Shown here: piece after piece, positions 17,904-27,279 of the stretch
Position numbering within the stretch: the first letter of the stretch is position 1
Layout of the letters: every line of letters starts with the position of its first letter
Origin: Vibrio hangzhouensis
GTDB taxonomy: Bacteria > Pseudomonadota > Gammaproteobacteria > Enterobacterales > Vibrionaceae
Length of the DNA: 64,000 nt
Direction: 5' to 3'
Assembly: GCF_900107935.1 (NCBI RefSeq)
Contig: NZ_FNVG01000014.1
Span: forward strand, 79,789-143,788
The notes under the pieces: generated by a model
What the model saw: the letters and a program-made list of their open reading frames with translations, nothing else
What the model was told of the DNA's origin: nothing
Database searches by the model: none
Translations under genes and position numbers: made by a program

Positions 17904-19562
17904 TTATTTTTTAGGTTTGATGTGCTGCATATGAACCATGCGGCTCATACCGCTCCAAGGAGCTGGGTGAGTGATTTGGTTATCTTCTGATGCCCAACCA
18001 GTAAAACGAGAGTCGTTATAAACATACCAAACACCGTTGTAGTAAAGAGGAACCTGGATTACGTTGTCTGCGAAATGGCGTTCGATTTTAGAAATGATCT
18101 CTTGCTGTGCGCTTTTTTCCTTAGTTCGTCCTAGTTCTGCAATCCATGCATCAACCTGTGGGTTAGCGTAGTTAGTCAGGCCCGTTGACCACCATGCACC
18201 AGTACCCGCGTAGCGAGAGTGCATTGTGTACTCGTAGAACTTCCATACTGAGTTCTGTAGAGTACCAGCAGCAAACGTTACATCCATATCGTTCGCTTCC
18301 CAGTTCTGTGCATATACGTTCGCTTCTGGAGTGATAACGCCAGCGTCGATACCAGCTGCACGTAGGCCTTCAACCGCGATAGACGTATTGTTTACCCAGT
18401 CAGACCAGCCAGATGGAACTTGGATCTTAAAGCTGAGTTTTGAACCGTCTGGATTCTCTAGATATCCGTCACCGTCAACGTCTTTGTAGCCAGCCTTCTT
18501 GAGGATAGTTTTTGCTTTCTCCACATCGTATTGATAGAACTCAGCAAATGTCTTATCTGCCTGTGTATCACGATACGCCCACATGCTTTGTGGAAGGTTT
18601 GTAGCGGGGTTGCCACCTGAAACGTAGCCATATGCACCAACCATTATCATCGCTTCACGGTCCATTGCTAGGTTGAATGCTTTACGAAACTCTACGTCGT
18701 TGAATGCTTTGTTCGCGCCTTCATTCTTGGTATTAAAGTTAAGCGTTAGACGAACCGCATCACTTGCCGGGAACCAATACTTATTGTTCGGATGCTTAGA
18801 AGTGTATGTACGTTCGATATCAGGAATGAAGATACCTGCCCAGTCAATATCACCTTTTGCAAGCATTTCTAAAGCAGCATCATTGCTTGAGTATTGTGGG
18901 AACTCAAGACAGTTGATCTCGATCTTCTCGTTCCAGTAGTATGGGTTTTTGCACTGAATGTAAACCTGTGGAGTAAAACGTGTGATTTCAGTGAAAGCAC
19001 CAGTACCTACCGGGTTTTCGTTGATTGCGCTTTCTGGATTCTTTATTTTTGACCAGATGTGCTGTGGAATGATCTTAGTACCTTCCCCAATAAGGTCACG
19101 AGCTGCGAATGCGTTTGGCTCTGCTACGTGAATCTCTACTTTGTGGTCGTTTATCTTAACTACTTTTTCAACTTTTTTAGACAGACCGGCGCCATCGATT
19201 GCAGGGTGACTACGAGGGTATTCATAAGTGAATACTACGTCATCTGCAGTGAAATCTTCGCCATCAGACCATTTAACGCCTTTACGTAGATCGACTGTAA
19301 TCACTTTTAGGTCATCACTCACCTCGTAACCAGTTGCTAGCCAGCTATGCTCAACGGTTGAATCGATCATATCGAAGACCATTAGTGGCTCATAAGCGAA
19401 GTCTGAGCGACCACCGATGAATGGGTTAAAGTTGCGAACCCAACCTGTAGTAGATTCGGCTAGAATCTTCAGGTTCGGCATATCAGGTGTATCTGCCGCT
19501 GTAGATGATGCTGAAAAAGAAGCAGCAATTAGAGTCGACAATAATAATGTAGTTTTCTTCAT
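17904..19562 (-). CDS. Family 5 extracellular solute-binding protein, probable oligosaccharide binding
   Basis: A 552-residue periplasmic binding protein with a signal peptide at residues 1-23 (ending STAADT). It shows the SBP family 5 pattern: LKILAESTTGWVRNFNPF, then VDLRKGVKWSDGEDFTADDVVFTY and AFNLAMDREAMI. This family includes peptide-binding proteins and the cellobiose/chitobiose-binding proteins of Thermotoga and Vibrio. The many surface Trp and Tyr residues and the neighbouring GH3 enzyme and LamB-like porin favour a beta-linked oligosaccharide ligand. It is the first gene of the operon, and tandem palindromes at 19702-19727 lie 140 bp upstream. Confidence 0.88.
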   Translation of the reverse strand: MKKTTLLLSTLIAASFSASSTAADTPDMPNLKILAESTTGWVRNFNPFIGGRSDFAYEPLMVFDMIDSTVEHSWLATGYEVSDDLKVITVDLRKGVKWSDGEDFTADDVVFTYEYPRSHPAIDGAGLSKKVEKVVKINDHKVEIHVAEPNAFAARDLIGEGTKIIPQHIWSKIKNPESAINENPVGTGAFTEITRFTPQVYIQCKNPYYWNEKIEINCLEFPQYSSNDAALEMLAKGDIDWAGIFIPDIERTYTSKHPNNKYWFPASDAVRLTLNFNTKNEGANKAFNDVEFRKAFNLAMDREAMIMVGAYGYVSGGNPATNLPQSMWAYRDTQADKTFAEFYQYDVEKAKTILKKAGYKDVDGDGYLENPDGSKLSFKIQVPSGWSDWVNNTSIAVEGLRAAGIDAGVITPEANVYAQNWEANDMDVTFAAGTLQNSVWKFYEYTMHSRYAGTGAWWSTGLTNYANPQVDAWIAELGRTKEKSAQQEIISKIERHFADNVIQVPLYYNGVWYVYNDSRFTGWASEDNQITHPAPWSGMSRMVHMQHIKPKK

Positions 19563-19701
19563 AATATACTCATTGGCATTTTGTAGGATAACGAGTCAGA
19601 TTTAATTAATCTTGTCGCCGCCATGAAATATATCGCAATTAAATTATCTAAACAGACGCGATAACTGGTAATAAACCTTCAAACACAATAATTTCAAAAA
19701 C

Positions 19702-19727
19702 CATGAAAGTTTCATGAAAGTTTCATG
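19702..19727. promoter_or_regulatory. Tandem palindromes, candidate LacI-family operator
   Basis: Two overlapping copies of ATGAAAGTTTCAT (19703-19715 and 19714-19726) share their central AT. Each is a TGAAA-N-TTTCA inverted repeat. They lie between the LacI gene terminator and the binding-protein start, where an operator for the ABC operon is expected. Confidence 0.6.
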
Positions 19728-19791
19728 ACCATTCGTCCAAGAACGAACATTAATTTCAATTCAACACATAAAAAAACAACAACAACACAAA

Positions 19792-19823
19792 AAAACAGAG
19801 CGCTACAACTAACCCTCTGTTTT
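19792..19823 (-). terminator. Terminator of the LacI-family gene
   Basis: AAAACAGAG (19792-19800) and CTCTGTTTT (19815-19823) form a 9-bp stem. On the minus strand the 3' arm runs into TTTTTTT. It follows the regulator gene stop by about 85 bp. Confidence 0.75.
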
Positions 19824-19907
19824 AAAAGTATTGTTTTTATTAAGATAGACCGATTACAGCCACCATGAAACAAAATAGTTATATAAAACTAAACATACAT
19901 TAAATTT

Positions 19908-20903
19908 TTATGCCATTGCGACACTATTGCGGTGAATAATTTCAATCGGTGGGATTTCATATTCAGTAGGATTATTACTAATCAAGTCAAGTACATACTT
20001 AGTAGCTATTTCACCAATCTCTGAGAGTGGTGATTTAATTGTGGTTAATCTAGGTATATAGTATTCACAGATCGGCAAGTCATCAAAACCAACAACAGAA
20101 ACGTTATTAGGTATTTTCAGTCCACTACGATCGAGACCTTGCATCGCTCCAAGAGCACTAAGGTCGTTACCCGCAAAAACCGCTGTAAAAAAGCGTTTTT
20201 CTTTACACAACTTCATCATGCTTTCCATAGCAAGTTGTGATTCAAAGGCACCATCAATGACCAAACGAGGATCGTACTTAATCCCTGCTGATGCTAAAGC
20301 TCGCTTATAACCAGCAAAGCGTTGATTTGCATCGATGTTATCCTCAGCACCTCGAACATGAACAATATTGCGATGCCCGCGCTGTATAAGGTGAGTCGTT
20401 GCAACATAGCCACCGAGTTCATTATCAATATTGATGACTGGAAAAATCCCTTCTTGCTCTCGGAGCACCAATAGTACAGGAAGGTCTTCAGTGATTTCTT
20501 TTATCTTTGCTTCAGTTGCAAGGCCGCAAACCATGATAATGGCATCTAATTCACTATTTACCATTGCCTGCAATTCCTTTAATTCGCGGTCACGATCCCA
20601 CATGGTTGTTTCAATAATCAGTTCATAACTGGTTTGTGAAAGCACCGAATTAACACCAGAAAGGAGACGATGAGTAAAAGGCACATCATAAGAAGGTACG
20701 AGTATCCCTAACTTCATATTTCGGACTTTCTTAGAAGAAGTCTTACGTTTACGTGGCTTGAAACCGGTAGTAAAAATCGCGGCTTCAATCGCATCTACTT
20801 TCTCTTTAACAATATAAGAAGTTCGATTGAGGTATCGAGATACGGTCGAAGGTGAGACATTTGCTTCTGCAGCGACATCATATATGGTGACTTTCTTAGG
20901 CAT
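19908..20903 (-). CDS. LacI-family transcriptional regulator
   Basis: A 331-residue repressor. The N-terminal helix-turn-helix and hinge (VTIYDVAAEANVSPSTVSRYLN, residues 4-25) is typical LacI, and the C-terminal sugar-binding domain (about 60-331) contains LGILVPSYDVPFTHRL and VVGFDDLPICEY. ATG 20903 is chosen over the in-frame TTG at 20927 because MPKKVTIYDVA is the standard start. It lies upstream of and codirectional with the ABC operon. TGAAA..TTTCA repeats are found before this gene (20955-20966), before the binding protein and before the porin. It therefore probably represses all three and itself in the absence of sugar. Confidence 0.9.
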   Translation of the reverse strand: MPKKVTIYDVAAEANVSPSTVSRYLNRTSYIVKEKVDAIEAAIFTTGFKPRKRKTSSKKVRNMKLGILVPSYDVPFTHRLLSGVNSVLSQTSYELIIETTMWDRDRELKELQAMVNSELDAIIMVCGLATEAKIKEITEDLPVLLVLREQEGIFPVINIDNELGGYVATTHLIQRGHRNIVHVRGAEDNIDANQRFAGYKRALASAGIKYDPRLVIDGAFESQLAMESMMKLCKEKRFFTAVFAGNDLSALGAMQGLDRSGLKIPNNVSVVGFDDLPICEYYIPRLTTIKSPLSEIGEIATKYVLDLISNNPTEYEIPPIEIIHRNSVAMA

Positions 20904-20954
20904 GTTTACATTCCGGCGTTTAGACAAGCATTCAAAGCAACGACTTATTCTTCA

Positions 20955-20966
20955 TGAAACTTTTCA
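20955..20966. promoter_or_regulatory. Candidate autoregulatory operator of the LacI-family gene
   Basis: TGAAACTTTTCA is an inverted repeat (TGAAA-CT-TTTCA) 52 bp upstream of the regulator's ATG. It is related to the sites at 19702-19727 and 10832-10854. Confidence 0.45.
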
Positions 20967-21957
20967 CTGCTCTGATTTGATCGAAGGTCATTCTACATAA
21001 AACATTCACACCGAATGTGACCTAAAACACAACTAGTAAGACATACTGTATATTAATTTTGATTATTTAAAGCTGCCCACAAACATATCTTACCATGAGA
21101 AACTAAACTCAAAAAACACAAATAACCACTTAAAATACAATAAGTTACCGTGAAACTATTTTTTAGTAGATTTAAAACACCTAGGAAAAACCCTTAATAT
21201 CTCACCTAAACAATAACAAAATAGACAGTGCAATTAGTTCAATAATGAAACTAGTTTTATGAACTTATCTCGACACTTCAAATGCTGTATCACCGTCTTT
21301 TTTAGTATTTCTTCGAATACGGTTGGAGTACGAACCTGAACGATTCATTCAGCAGCTTGCTAATACAACAAGCGGCAAACCAAAGTTAAAAACTGCTAAA
21401 TATAATGATAAACACCTAAGCATACTATTTATTAAAGAGACACTTTAACTGGGCATAAATTGCAATAATGTAACTCATTTTTGGACAGAAGAAATCTAGT
21501 CTCCATTGTTTTTAACATCCCCCAGAATGCCGTCATCCTCACGCAAGTGAGGATCTCCTAAAGCGCGTAGCTAATTGAAAAATTAATAACTACGTCGCGT
21601 AAATTGCGTTCACAACACGCTGTATGAGATCCCCTTTTTCAAGGGGATGACGGGGCTATTTTTTTGGTTTAGAAACAAAAAAAGGGGCATAATTGAGCCT
21701 GCGAAGATCCCGCTGACACGTCTCTGGACAATTTCGTGTTAAGACTATGTGGTAAATTGAGACTGTCCTGAATCCTTTGATAACTTTCAGTATTTAAAAA
21801 TTTATTGTTTTTCTTAAGAATAAAAGAGCTCCAAAGACGAAGACGTAACCGTTAAGGCGAGTCGTTTGCCTACCTTCAAACAATTATATTCTTCGCCTTT
21901 CAAGATAAATCTTAGGTTAACAATTTACTATACGCTCGTGACGAAGGCGATCTCGCG
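20967..21957. other. Long intergenic gap with repeat element
   Basis: Nearly 1 kb of AT-rich sequence without a convincing frame. It contains the double-hairpin repeat at 21532-21651 nested inside CTCATTTTTGGACA (21474-21487) and GGGGCATAATTGAG (21684-21697) ends. Further element-like end motifs lie near 21451 and 21721. No RNA gene was recognised. Confidence 0.6.
21532..21651. repeat. Double-hairpin interspersed repeat, copy 1 (120 bp)
   Basis: It begins GTCATCCTCAC, closing an 8-bp hairpin ATCCTCAC-GCAA-GTGAGGAT. It ends with a second hairpin ATCCCCTT-TTTC-AAGGGGAT and GAC, so the two ends are also inverted copies of each other (GTCATCC/GGATGAC). Close copies lie at 50346-50464 and 50584-50702. 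It has no coding capacity; a miniature inverted-repeat element is the likeliest identity. Confidence 0.8.
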
Positions 21958-22572
21958 TCAAAAGCCATAATTAACTCGCAGCCAAAAAGTTGTACTGCCA
22001 CTACCCGTTAGCTTTGTCGAGCCCGTGTAGTCAACTTTGATTCCAGTAGTAGTATTTTTCCCAATATTAACATCGCCACCTAATTCTAGCTGAGGTACCC
22101 ACGTGTCATCATTTTTGAAATAGGTAGACTTCGGGTTCGCATAAAGCCGACCAGCCTGTTGGGTCCATTGAATGAATACCCCAGGTTGGACTATTGTCGT
22201 CCCAGACTCGCCTTGAATAGAATTTGGATCTCGATACGGATTATAGCCTGCCGTCAGCATTGGGGAGACGATTAGACCAGTATCGTACTTTATGTTGTAC
22301 ATTAGCCCAGCGGTAGCGACGGTAAACTCTCGATCAAATATAAAATCTGCGGTATAACTCATACCCTCTTGCAAATTGAAGTAACGAGTTCTAGCTCTTG
22401 TCTTGCCGCTTTCGTAAAAATTAACACCACCAAGTAATATATGATTACCAAATGCACCTGCTAAGTTTACTTGCGATGCCTTTTCACTAATAGCAGCACC
22501 TAAAGATGCAGCAAAACCATAACAGGGATACATAAATATCGAAACGAGAGCAAATAAAGTGACTTTTTTCAT
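21958..22572 (-). CDS. Predicted outer-membrane beta-barrel protein, unknown function
   Basis: A 204-residue protein with a signal peptide (residues 1-22, MKKVTLFALVSIFMYPCYGFA). Alternating hydrophobic/polar strands follow, such as YNIKYDTGLIVSPMLTAGYNPYRD and TTTGIKVDYTGSTKL. It terminates in a beta-signal with a final Phe (FWLRVNYGF), the hallmark of barrel insertion. I do not recognise a family. ATG 22572 is preferred over GTG 22584. It lies 70 bp downstream of the serine hydrolase gene on the same strand and may be cotranscribed with it. Confidence 0.75.
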   Translation of the reverse strand: MKKVTLFALVSIFMYPCYGFAASLGAAISEKASQVNLAGAFGNHILLGGVNFYESGKTRARTRYFNLQEGMSYTADFIFDREFTVATAGLMYNIKYDTGLIVSPMLTAGYNPYRDPNSIQGESGTTIVQPGVFIQWTQQAGRLYANPKSTYFKNDDTWVPQLELGGDVNIGKNTTTGIKVDYTGSTKLTGSGSTTFWLRVNYGF

Positions 22573-22641
22573 TGCAATGACCACATGACATTCCGTAAAG
22601 AAGAAAAAGAGGGCTATTTTGCCCTCTCGGATTAATTGCTA

Positions 22642-23967
22642 CTATTTGGATAAAGCTTCTACAATGGCATAAAGACCATTTAAGTCGTAAGCCTCTTGCT
22701 CCGGGGTCACGGATTCTGTTGCTGAAGACTGCTTAACAATTGCCACTTCACGCTCGCGATCGATATAAATCCATTGACCATGAATACCAATGGCCATGAA
22801 CGCTTCTGAACCTGGTGTATGTTTTACCCACCACTGCGAACGATAGCTCCACTCACCACCCGGCATGTTTTCACTGGCGTCTGGGCCTTTTGCAAAGGCC
22901 TCTCTATCACCTCCTTTTGCAATTTGATCAATAACGCGTTTGCTAACAACTTGTTGACCATTAAATTCGCCATTATTGAGCATCATCATTGCGAACTTAG
23001 CTAGGTTCATAGGAGTAGCATTTAGACCTCCCCCTGCAACCAAGTTGGCATTGTTGTCCAACAAAACATAAGTTTCTCCTTCAGTGCCTAGCTTCGACCA
23101 CAACTTCTCTTCCATTGACTCTTGAAAAGTCTGGCCATTGGCACGACTAGTTATCCAATTGACGACATCAGTTTTAGGTGTTTGGTAGTGGAAAACTTCT
23201 CCGTGCTTGTAATCTTTGTCAATCTCTAGTGTTTGCAGATAGCTATAGAGATTTTCTGGATAATCAATACCTTCAACTTTTTTTGTCCACCCTAAAACTG
23301 CGCCGTAAGTACGAATACCGGATGTTGGGTCTGCGTAATGCTCAGTAAAATCCATTGAGTTGGTCATATTTAGGACTTGTTCAACGGTCGCTTTATTGAA
23401 GCCTGAAGCTATTTCAAGCTCTGGGACATGCATGATCACAGGATCACTTTCGTTTACTTTCCCTTCATCGATAGCCATCATCGCCAGTAGCCCACCAAAC
23501 GATTTCGTAACAGACATCATTTGATGTGGGGTATCTGGAGACATACCATTTAGGTAATGTTCAGAGACTATTTTGTTGCCCTTGATGACAACTAGGCTAT
23601 CGGTCCAAGTTTCAGTCAAATATTGTTCAAACGAACGCAACTCACCGTTGGCATTCTTAACTTTTATGTGGCTCAAATCTTTAGGATCTTGTTCTAGAAT
23701 TACCGGATTATCTGCTGGGGAAATATCTGAACTTGGATAGAACATACGCATATGCTGATATGACCAACGATTATAGGGTGGCGTCTGCAAGGCATTTTCT
23801 TTTGTTACCTGTTTGTCTCTAGGGACAACTAACCCTTCCATAATTCCAAGCTCAGAAGCGGTTGCGTAAGGATTGTCGACCAGAGCTTGTTCTATATCAC
23901 TTGAGTTGGCATAAGCTGCGCCTGCAACTACGCTTACAATTGCCAGTGCTATTATTGATCGTTTCAT
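22642..23967 (-). CDS. Secreted serine hydrolase, beta-lactamase/class C-like fold
   Basis: A 441-residue periplasmic or secreted hydrolase with a signal peptide at residues 1-20 (cleavage near AYA-NS). The catalytic SxxK motif is SVTK (Ser152, Lys155). A Tyr motif (HYQTPKTD) follows about 110 residues later, similar to the arrangement in 6-aminohexanoate-oligomer hydrolases and family VIII esterases. GGLNATPMNLAKFAMMMLNNG is the conserved helix of this superfamily. The substrate could be an ester, amide or peptide. ATG 23967 has a good ribosome-binding site (AGAGGG). It is divergent from a LysR regulator (24077), probably its controller. Confidence 0.85.
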   Translation of the reverse strand: MKRSIIALAIVSVVAGAAYANSSDIEQALVDNPYATASELGIMEGLVVPRDKQVTKENALQTPPYNRWSYQHMRMFYPSSDISPADNPVILEQDPKDLSHIKVKNANGELRSFEQYLTETWTDSLVVIKGNKIVSEHYLNGMSPDTPHQMMSVTKSFGGLLAMMAIDEGKVNESDPVIMHVPELEIASGFNKATVEQVLNMTNSMDFTEHYADPTSGIRTYGAVLGWTKKVEGIDYPENLYSYLQTLEIDKDYKHGEVFHYQTPKTDVVNWITSRANGQTFQESMEEKLWSKLGTEGETYVLLDNNANLVAGGGLNATPMNLAKFAMMMLNNGEFNGQQVVSKRVIDQIAKGGDREAFAKGPDASENMPGGEWSYRSQWWVKHTPGSEAFMAIGIHGQWIYIDREREVAIVKQSSATESVTPEQEAYDLNGLYAIVEALSK

Positions 23968-24076
23968 AAAGTACCCTCTATCTGTTAACTGTCTACCTAC
24001 TGAAAGTGTTGGAACGATTTTAGTCTGCATAGTAAAATCGCGATTGTAAGAAGGTTAAAGGTAGAGTTTAAGGTTT

Positions 24077-24943
24077 ATGATCATAACGACTGAACGTTTA
24101 AGGTATTTTGTGAGTGTTGCCGAGCAGGGTAGCTTTTCTGCTGCAGCCAGAGAACTTGGCGTCAGTGTCAGCGCAGTCAACCAAACGATTATTAATCTAG
24201 AAGAAGACTTGGAAGTGACGCTATTTGAGCGGCGCAGTGGCAAAAAGCCTAAACTGACTGTTGAAGGGAGGTCATTGTATTTTAAAAGTCTCGATGTTTT
24301 ACCACGCATATTGGGGATAGAGCAGTACGCAGAAACGTTAAAACTAGGGGTAGAAAGTGCTGTGACGATAGCGGTACATCCGTATAGTTTCTACAACAAG
24401 TATGTTGAATTATTCAAAGCCTTTACCGATAAATACCCACAGGTTCAGCTAAACATAGTCGATAGTGAAACCTTAGAGACATTTGATGAGGGCTTTGACT
24501 TGCTAATTGCACCATCTAGCCTAGAGGTAATGAGGGCAAGGAATGTCGAATCGGTTGACCGCTTGGAATGGAAGATCGTTTGCTCCGAAGAACATCCATT
24601 AGCGAAACTTAAAGGTAGAATTGAGGTGGCAGATTTACAAAATCACACGCAACTGATGATGGCCGAGGGGTTTATTACCAAACCAGAGTATCGAGAGGCA
24701 CTGCGGTATTCATCAAGCTTTATCAATGTCACTAACTTTTACCAATATAGGCAGCTACTTCTGAGCGGCGTCGGCTTTGCCACTTATCCAGCCGAACTTC
24801 TCAATAACAATGACGGAGATAGAAAACTCATTATCCTAGATTTTGAGTTCGGTTCTGAAGGAAACTCATGGCCTATCGATCTTGTTTGGAGTGATAATAT
24901 TGGCATTGCGGGTCAATGGTTGGTGGGACAACTGACAGGTTAG
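24077..24943 (+). CDS. LysR-family transcriptional regulator
   Basis: A 288-residue LysR-type regulator with an N-terminal HTH (VAEQGSFSAAARELGVSVSAVNQTIINLEEDLEVTLF, residues 15-50) and an effector-binding domain from about residue 88. It is divergent from the serine hydrolase gene across about 110 bp, suggesting it regulates the hydrolase and beta-barrel genes. The ligand is unknown. Its last 70 bp overlap the convergent small ORF at 24873-25232. Confidence 0.85.
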   Translation: MIITTERLRYFVSVAEQGSFSAAARELGVSVSAVNQTIINLEEDLEVTLFERRSGKKPKLTVEGRSLYFKSLDVLPRILGIEQYAETLKLGVESAVTIAVHPYSFYNKYVELFKAFTDKYPQVQLNIVDSETLETFDEGFDLLIAPSSLEVMRARNVESVDRLEWKIVCSEEHPLAKLKGRIEVADLQNHTQLMMAEGFITKPEYREALRYSSSFINVTNFYQYRQLLLSGVGFATYPAELLNNNDGDRKLIILDFEFGSEGNSWPIDLVWSDNIGIAGQWLVGQLTG

Positions 24944-25232
24944 AATCAAGGGATAGATTCTTTGCCTGTTTTAGAGACTCTAAGACAGCCAAACACGCTG
25001 TATTTATGAGTCTGTTATCTATACCATTGAACCTCCGAACGCACTCGTTGGTTGTATTCAAAATTTGACTCGTAATTCCGAATAATGTCTCCGCTTCAGC
25101 TTTAATGATGATAATTGGTTTCATTTCTCCAGATAATGCGTTGTTAAGAAGTTCGGAGTCGAAAAGAATATGATTTTGTCTAAGTGCTGTAACTAAACTT
25201 TGAAGCTGTCTTTTTGTTGAAGTTAAAGTCAT
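24873..25232 (-). CDS. Hypothetical protein, 119 residues
   Basis: The frame begins at ATG 25232 behind a plausible ribosome-binding site (CAGGTAG) and encodes a soluble, helix-rich protein without signal peptide or known motif. Its 3' end overlaps the LysR gene by 71 bp in convergent orientation, which lowers confidence. The true 3' end of a functional gene may have been extended into the neighbour. No family is recognised. Confidence 0.45.
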   Translation of the reverse strand: MTLTSTKRQLQSLVTALRQNHILFDSELLNNALSGEMKPIIIIKAEAETLFGITSQILNTTNECVRRFNGIDNRLINTACLAVLESLKQAKNLSLDSNLSVVPPTIDPQCQYYHSKQDR

Positions 25233-25459
25233 GACTGCTACCTGCTAATTATGAGTTAACTGCCATTTTAGGTACTCTATAGCAAGTATGGGTGTAAGGT
25301 CCTTATAGCTTAGCTTTATGGTTTAAAGTAGCTTCGTTTATCATTCGATGATAAGGAATGTGTAGTAGTTCATGTTAATTTTCTCTCCTCTTTGGAGACA
25401 GCGTCTGCTAGAGGCTTAGGACGCTCACCTAAGCCTGCTACTTATATGAGAAGCATCAA

Positions 25460-27259
25460 TTACGACTGCACCAGAAAGTTTCTCCAACCTCCTGTTCCTG
25501 TAATATCGGTTGCTCCTTCAATCCCAATACTTTCACAAATGAAACCTTTTACCCATTCGCCAGAATCAAGCTCTACACTCCCTAAACCTAATGGGTGGGG
25601 AATTTGGACTAACAATGCACCCAATTGTTTTTTGGGAATACGCCAGATTTCGACTTCAATCTTTTGGCCCTCGTTTTGACTGCGCACCAGTCCGGGTCTC
25701 AATGGAGGCCCACCAGCTAAACAGTACAGAGCGTAGTGTTCTGACGTAGTTGTACGTTTCTTAAAGTTGGCACCTAAATCAATCAGTTGATGGTTGAGAG
25801 CTAAGTCCTTCATGTGAGCACCGCATACAAGAAGGTCAACACTGTCCGCATTTTCAGGCTCAATCTTTGTTGCACCTAAAGGCAGGTTCATCGCCTGTTG
25901 CCACTCAGAAGCCAGGGTCATGAGCGCCTCATCTTGAAATGCCCCTGCGAACAAAGTTACTCCAAATGGCAGGCCTGCTTCAGTAAAACCCGCAGGCATC
26001 GCAATCGCACTGTAGTCCAGCAGGTTCATGAAGTTGGTGTAATGACCCAGGTTTGTATTGAGCAAAATTGGGTCCGCATTTACCTCTTCGATGGTGTAAA
26101 TGGTACCCGCGGTTGGTGTCAGCACAACATCAACATTATCCATCAATTGATCACATTGCACTTTGAACTCTTGCAGTTGATACATCGCTTTGAACGCATC
26201 AGCAGCCGAAAGGTCCTTTGCTCCTCCAATGATGGTTTGAATCACATCCAAGCATTGCTCGTGATTGCTGTCAAAGAACGATTCAATAGCGGCATAGCGC
26301 TCGGCGACCCAAGGACCTTGATACAAAAGATTCGCAGCCTTGATAAAAGGCTCTAATTCAAATGGGACAACTTCTGCTCCCAACGACTCCAAGCGGGCAA
26401 CTGATTGTGCATAGAGCTTGCGATACTCGTCATTTCCAAAGAACTCTAGTTGATCCTCTGTCGGCACACCTACCCGAAGTCCAGAAAAATGAATATTGCC
26501 GTCTAACGCCGGTTGTATTGCATGACGAGCAAAACAGTCTGTCTCATCGTAACTCGCTCCTACCTGGTAGAGGGTCTTTAGATCTTCCGCAGTCTTAGCA
26601 AAAAAAGTTACACAATCGAGCGTTCGACAAGCAGGAACAACACCCGTGCAACTCAAAAGCCCCTTACTTGGTTTCAAGCCAAAAAGGTTATTAAATGCCG
26701 CGGGCACGCGGCCGGAACCTGCTGTATCAGTGCCTAAGGCAAAATATACTTGATCAGTTGCAACCGCTACGGCACTACCTGAACTCGACCCACCTGAAAT
26801 ATAGGCTTCATCAAAACTATTTTTCACCGCACCCCAGGGGCTACGAGTTCCCACTAAGCCCGTTGCAAATTGGTCTAAGTTTGTCTTACCCAATGGCACT
26901 GCTCCGGCTTTTATTAGTTGCTTAACCACATAAGCCGAATCCGCGGGTTGGTATCGATAAGCATCACAACCTGCCGTGGTATCAAGACCAGCGAGGTCAA
27001 TATTGTCTTTAATGGCAAACGGCACTCCATATAGTGGCAACTGGTCAATATCTTGAGTTTTAAGGTCAACAAGATAGGTGTCTAATTGCTGGTCGGAAAT
27101 CACTGAAATCCAAGCATTAGATTCGTCTGTCCTCACTTGCTCAAGCTTAGTACGTAAAAACTTTTCTACGCTAACCTCTCCGCTTCGGTAGGCATCACGC
27201 AAGCCATTAATTGTAAGTGGCTCGGGTCGTTCCTTGTTTGCTGTCATTGAATCTGTCAT
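25460..27259 (-). CDS. atzF: Allophanate hydrolase (AtzF-type)
   Basis: A 599-residue amidase-signature enzyme that hydrolyses allophanate to ammonia and CO2 in the cytoplasm. The Ser-cisSer-Lys triad is visible: Lys84 (FAIKDNID), the cis-Ser in GGSSSGSA (about 158-159) and the nucleophile Ser182 (TDTAGSGR). The C-terminal domain (about 470-599) is the AtzF extension that acts on the intermediate. The ATG at 27259 has a good ribosome-binding site (AAGGATAG). An ATG at 27280 overlaps the stop of the carboxylase (TAATG) and would give 606 residues. It is the last gene of the riboswitch-led operon and completes release of nitrogen from guanidine. Confidence 0.92.
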   Translation of the reverse strand: MTDSMTANKERPEPLTINGLRDAYRSGEVSVEKFLRTKLEQVRTDESNAWISVISDQQLDTYLVDLKTQDIDQLPLYGVPFAIKDNIDLAGLDTTAGCDAYRYQPADSAYVVKQLIKAGAVPLGKTNLDQFATGLVGTRSPWGAVKNSFDEAYISGGSSSGSAVAVATDQVYFALGTDTAGSGRVPAAFNNLFGLKPSKGLLSCTGVVPACRTLDCVTFFAKTAEDLKTLYQVGASYDETDCFARHAIQPALDGNIHFSGLRVGVPTEDQLEFFGNDEYRKLYAQSVARLESLGAEVVPFELEPFIKAANLLYQGPWVAERYAAIESFFDSNHEQCLDVIQTIIGGAKDLSAADAFKAMYQLQEFKVQCDQLMDNVDVVLTPTAGTIYTIEEVNADPILLNTNLGHYTNFMNLLDYSAIAMPAGFTEAGLPFGVTLFAGAFQDEALMTLASEWQQAMNLPLGATKIEPENADSVDLLVCGAHMKDLALNHQLIDLGANFKKRTTTSEHYALYCLAGGPPLRPGLVRSQNEGQKIEVEIWRIPKKQLGALLVQIPHPLGLGSVELDSGEWVKGFICESIGIEGATDITGTGGWRNFLVQS

Positions 27260-27279
27260 CTTTTCTATCCTTCGAATCA

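Noticed and set aside
19702..19727. Short tandem repeats as a possible CRISPR or satellite
   Set aside because: Only two overlapping palindromic units at a promoter; better explained as an operator.
20990..21030. CRP site near TTCACACCGAATGTGA
   Set aside because: The half-sites are in the reverse order (TCACA before TGTGA), which does not match a CRP site.
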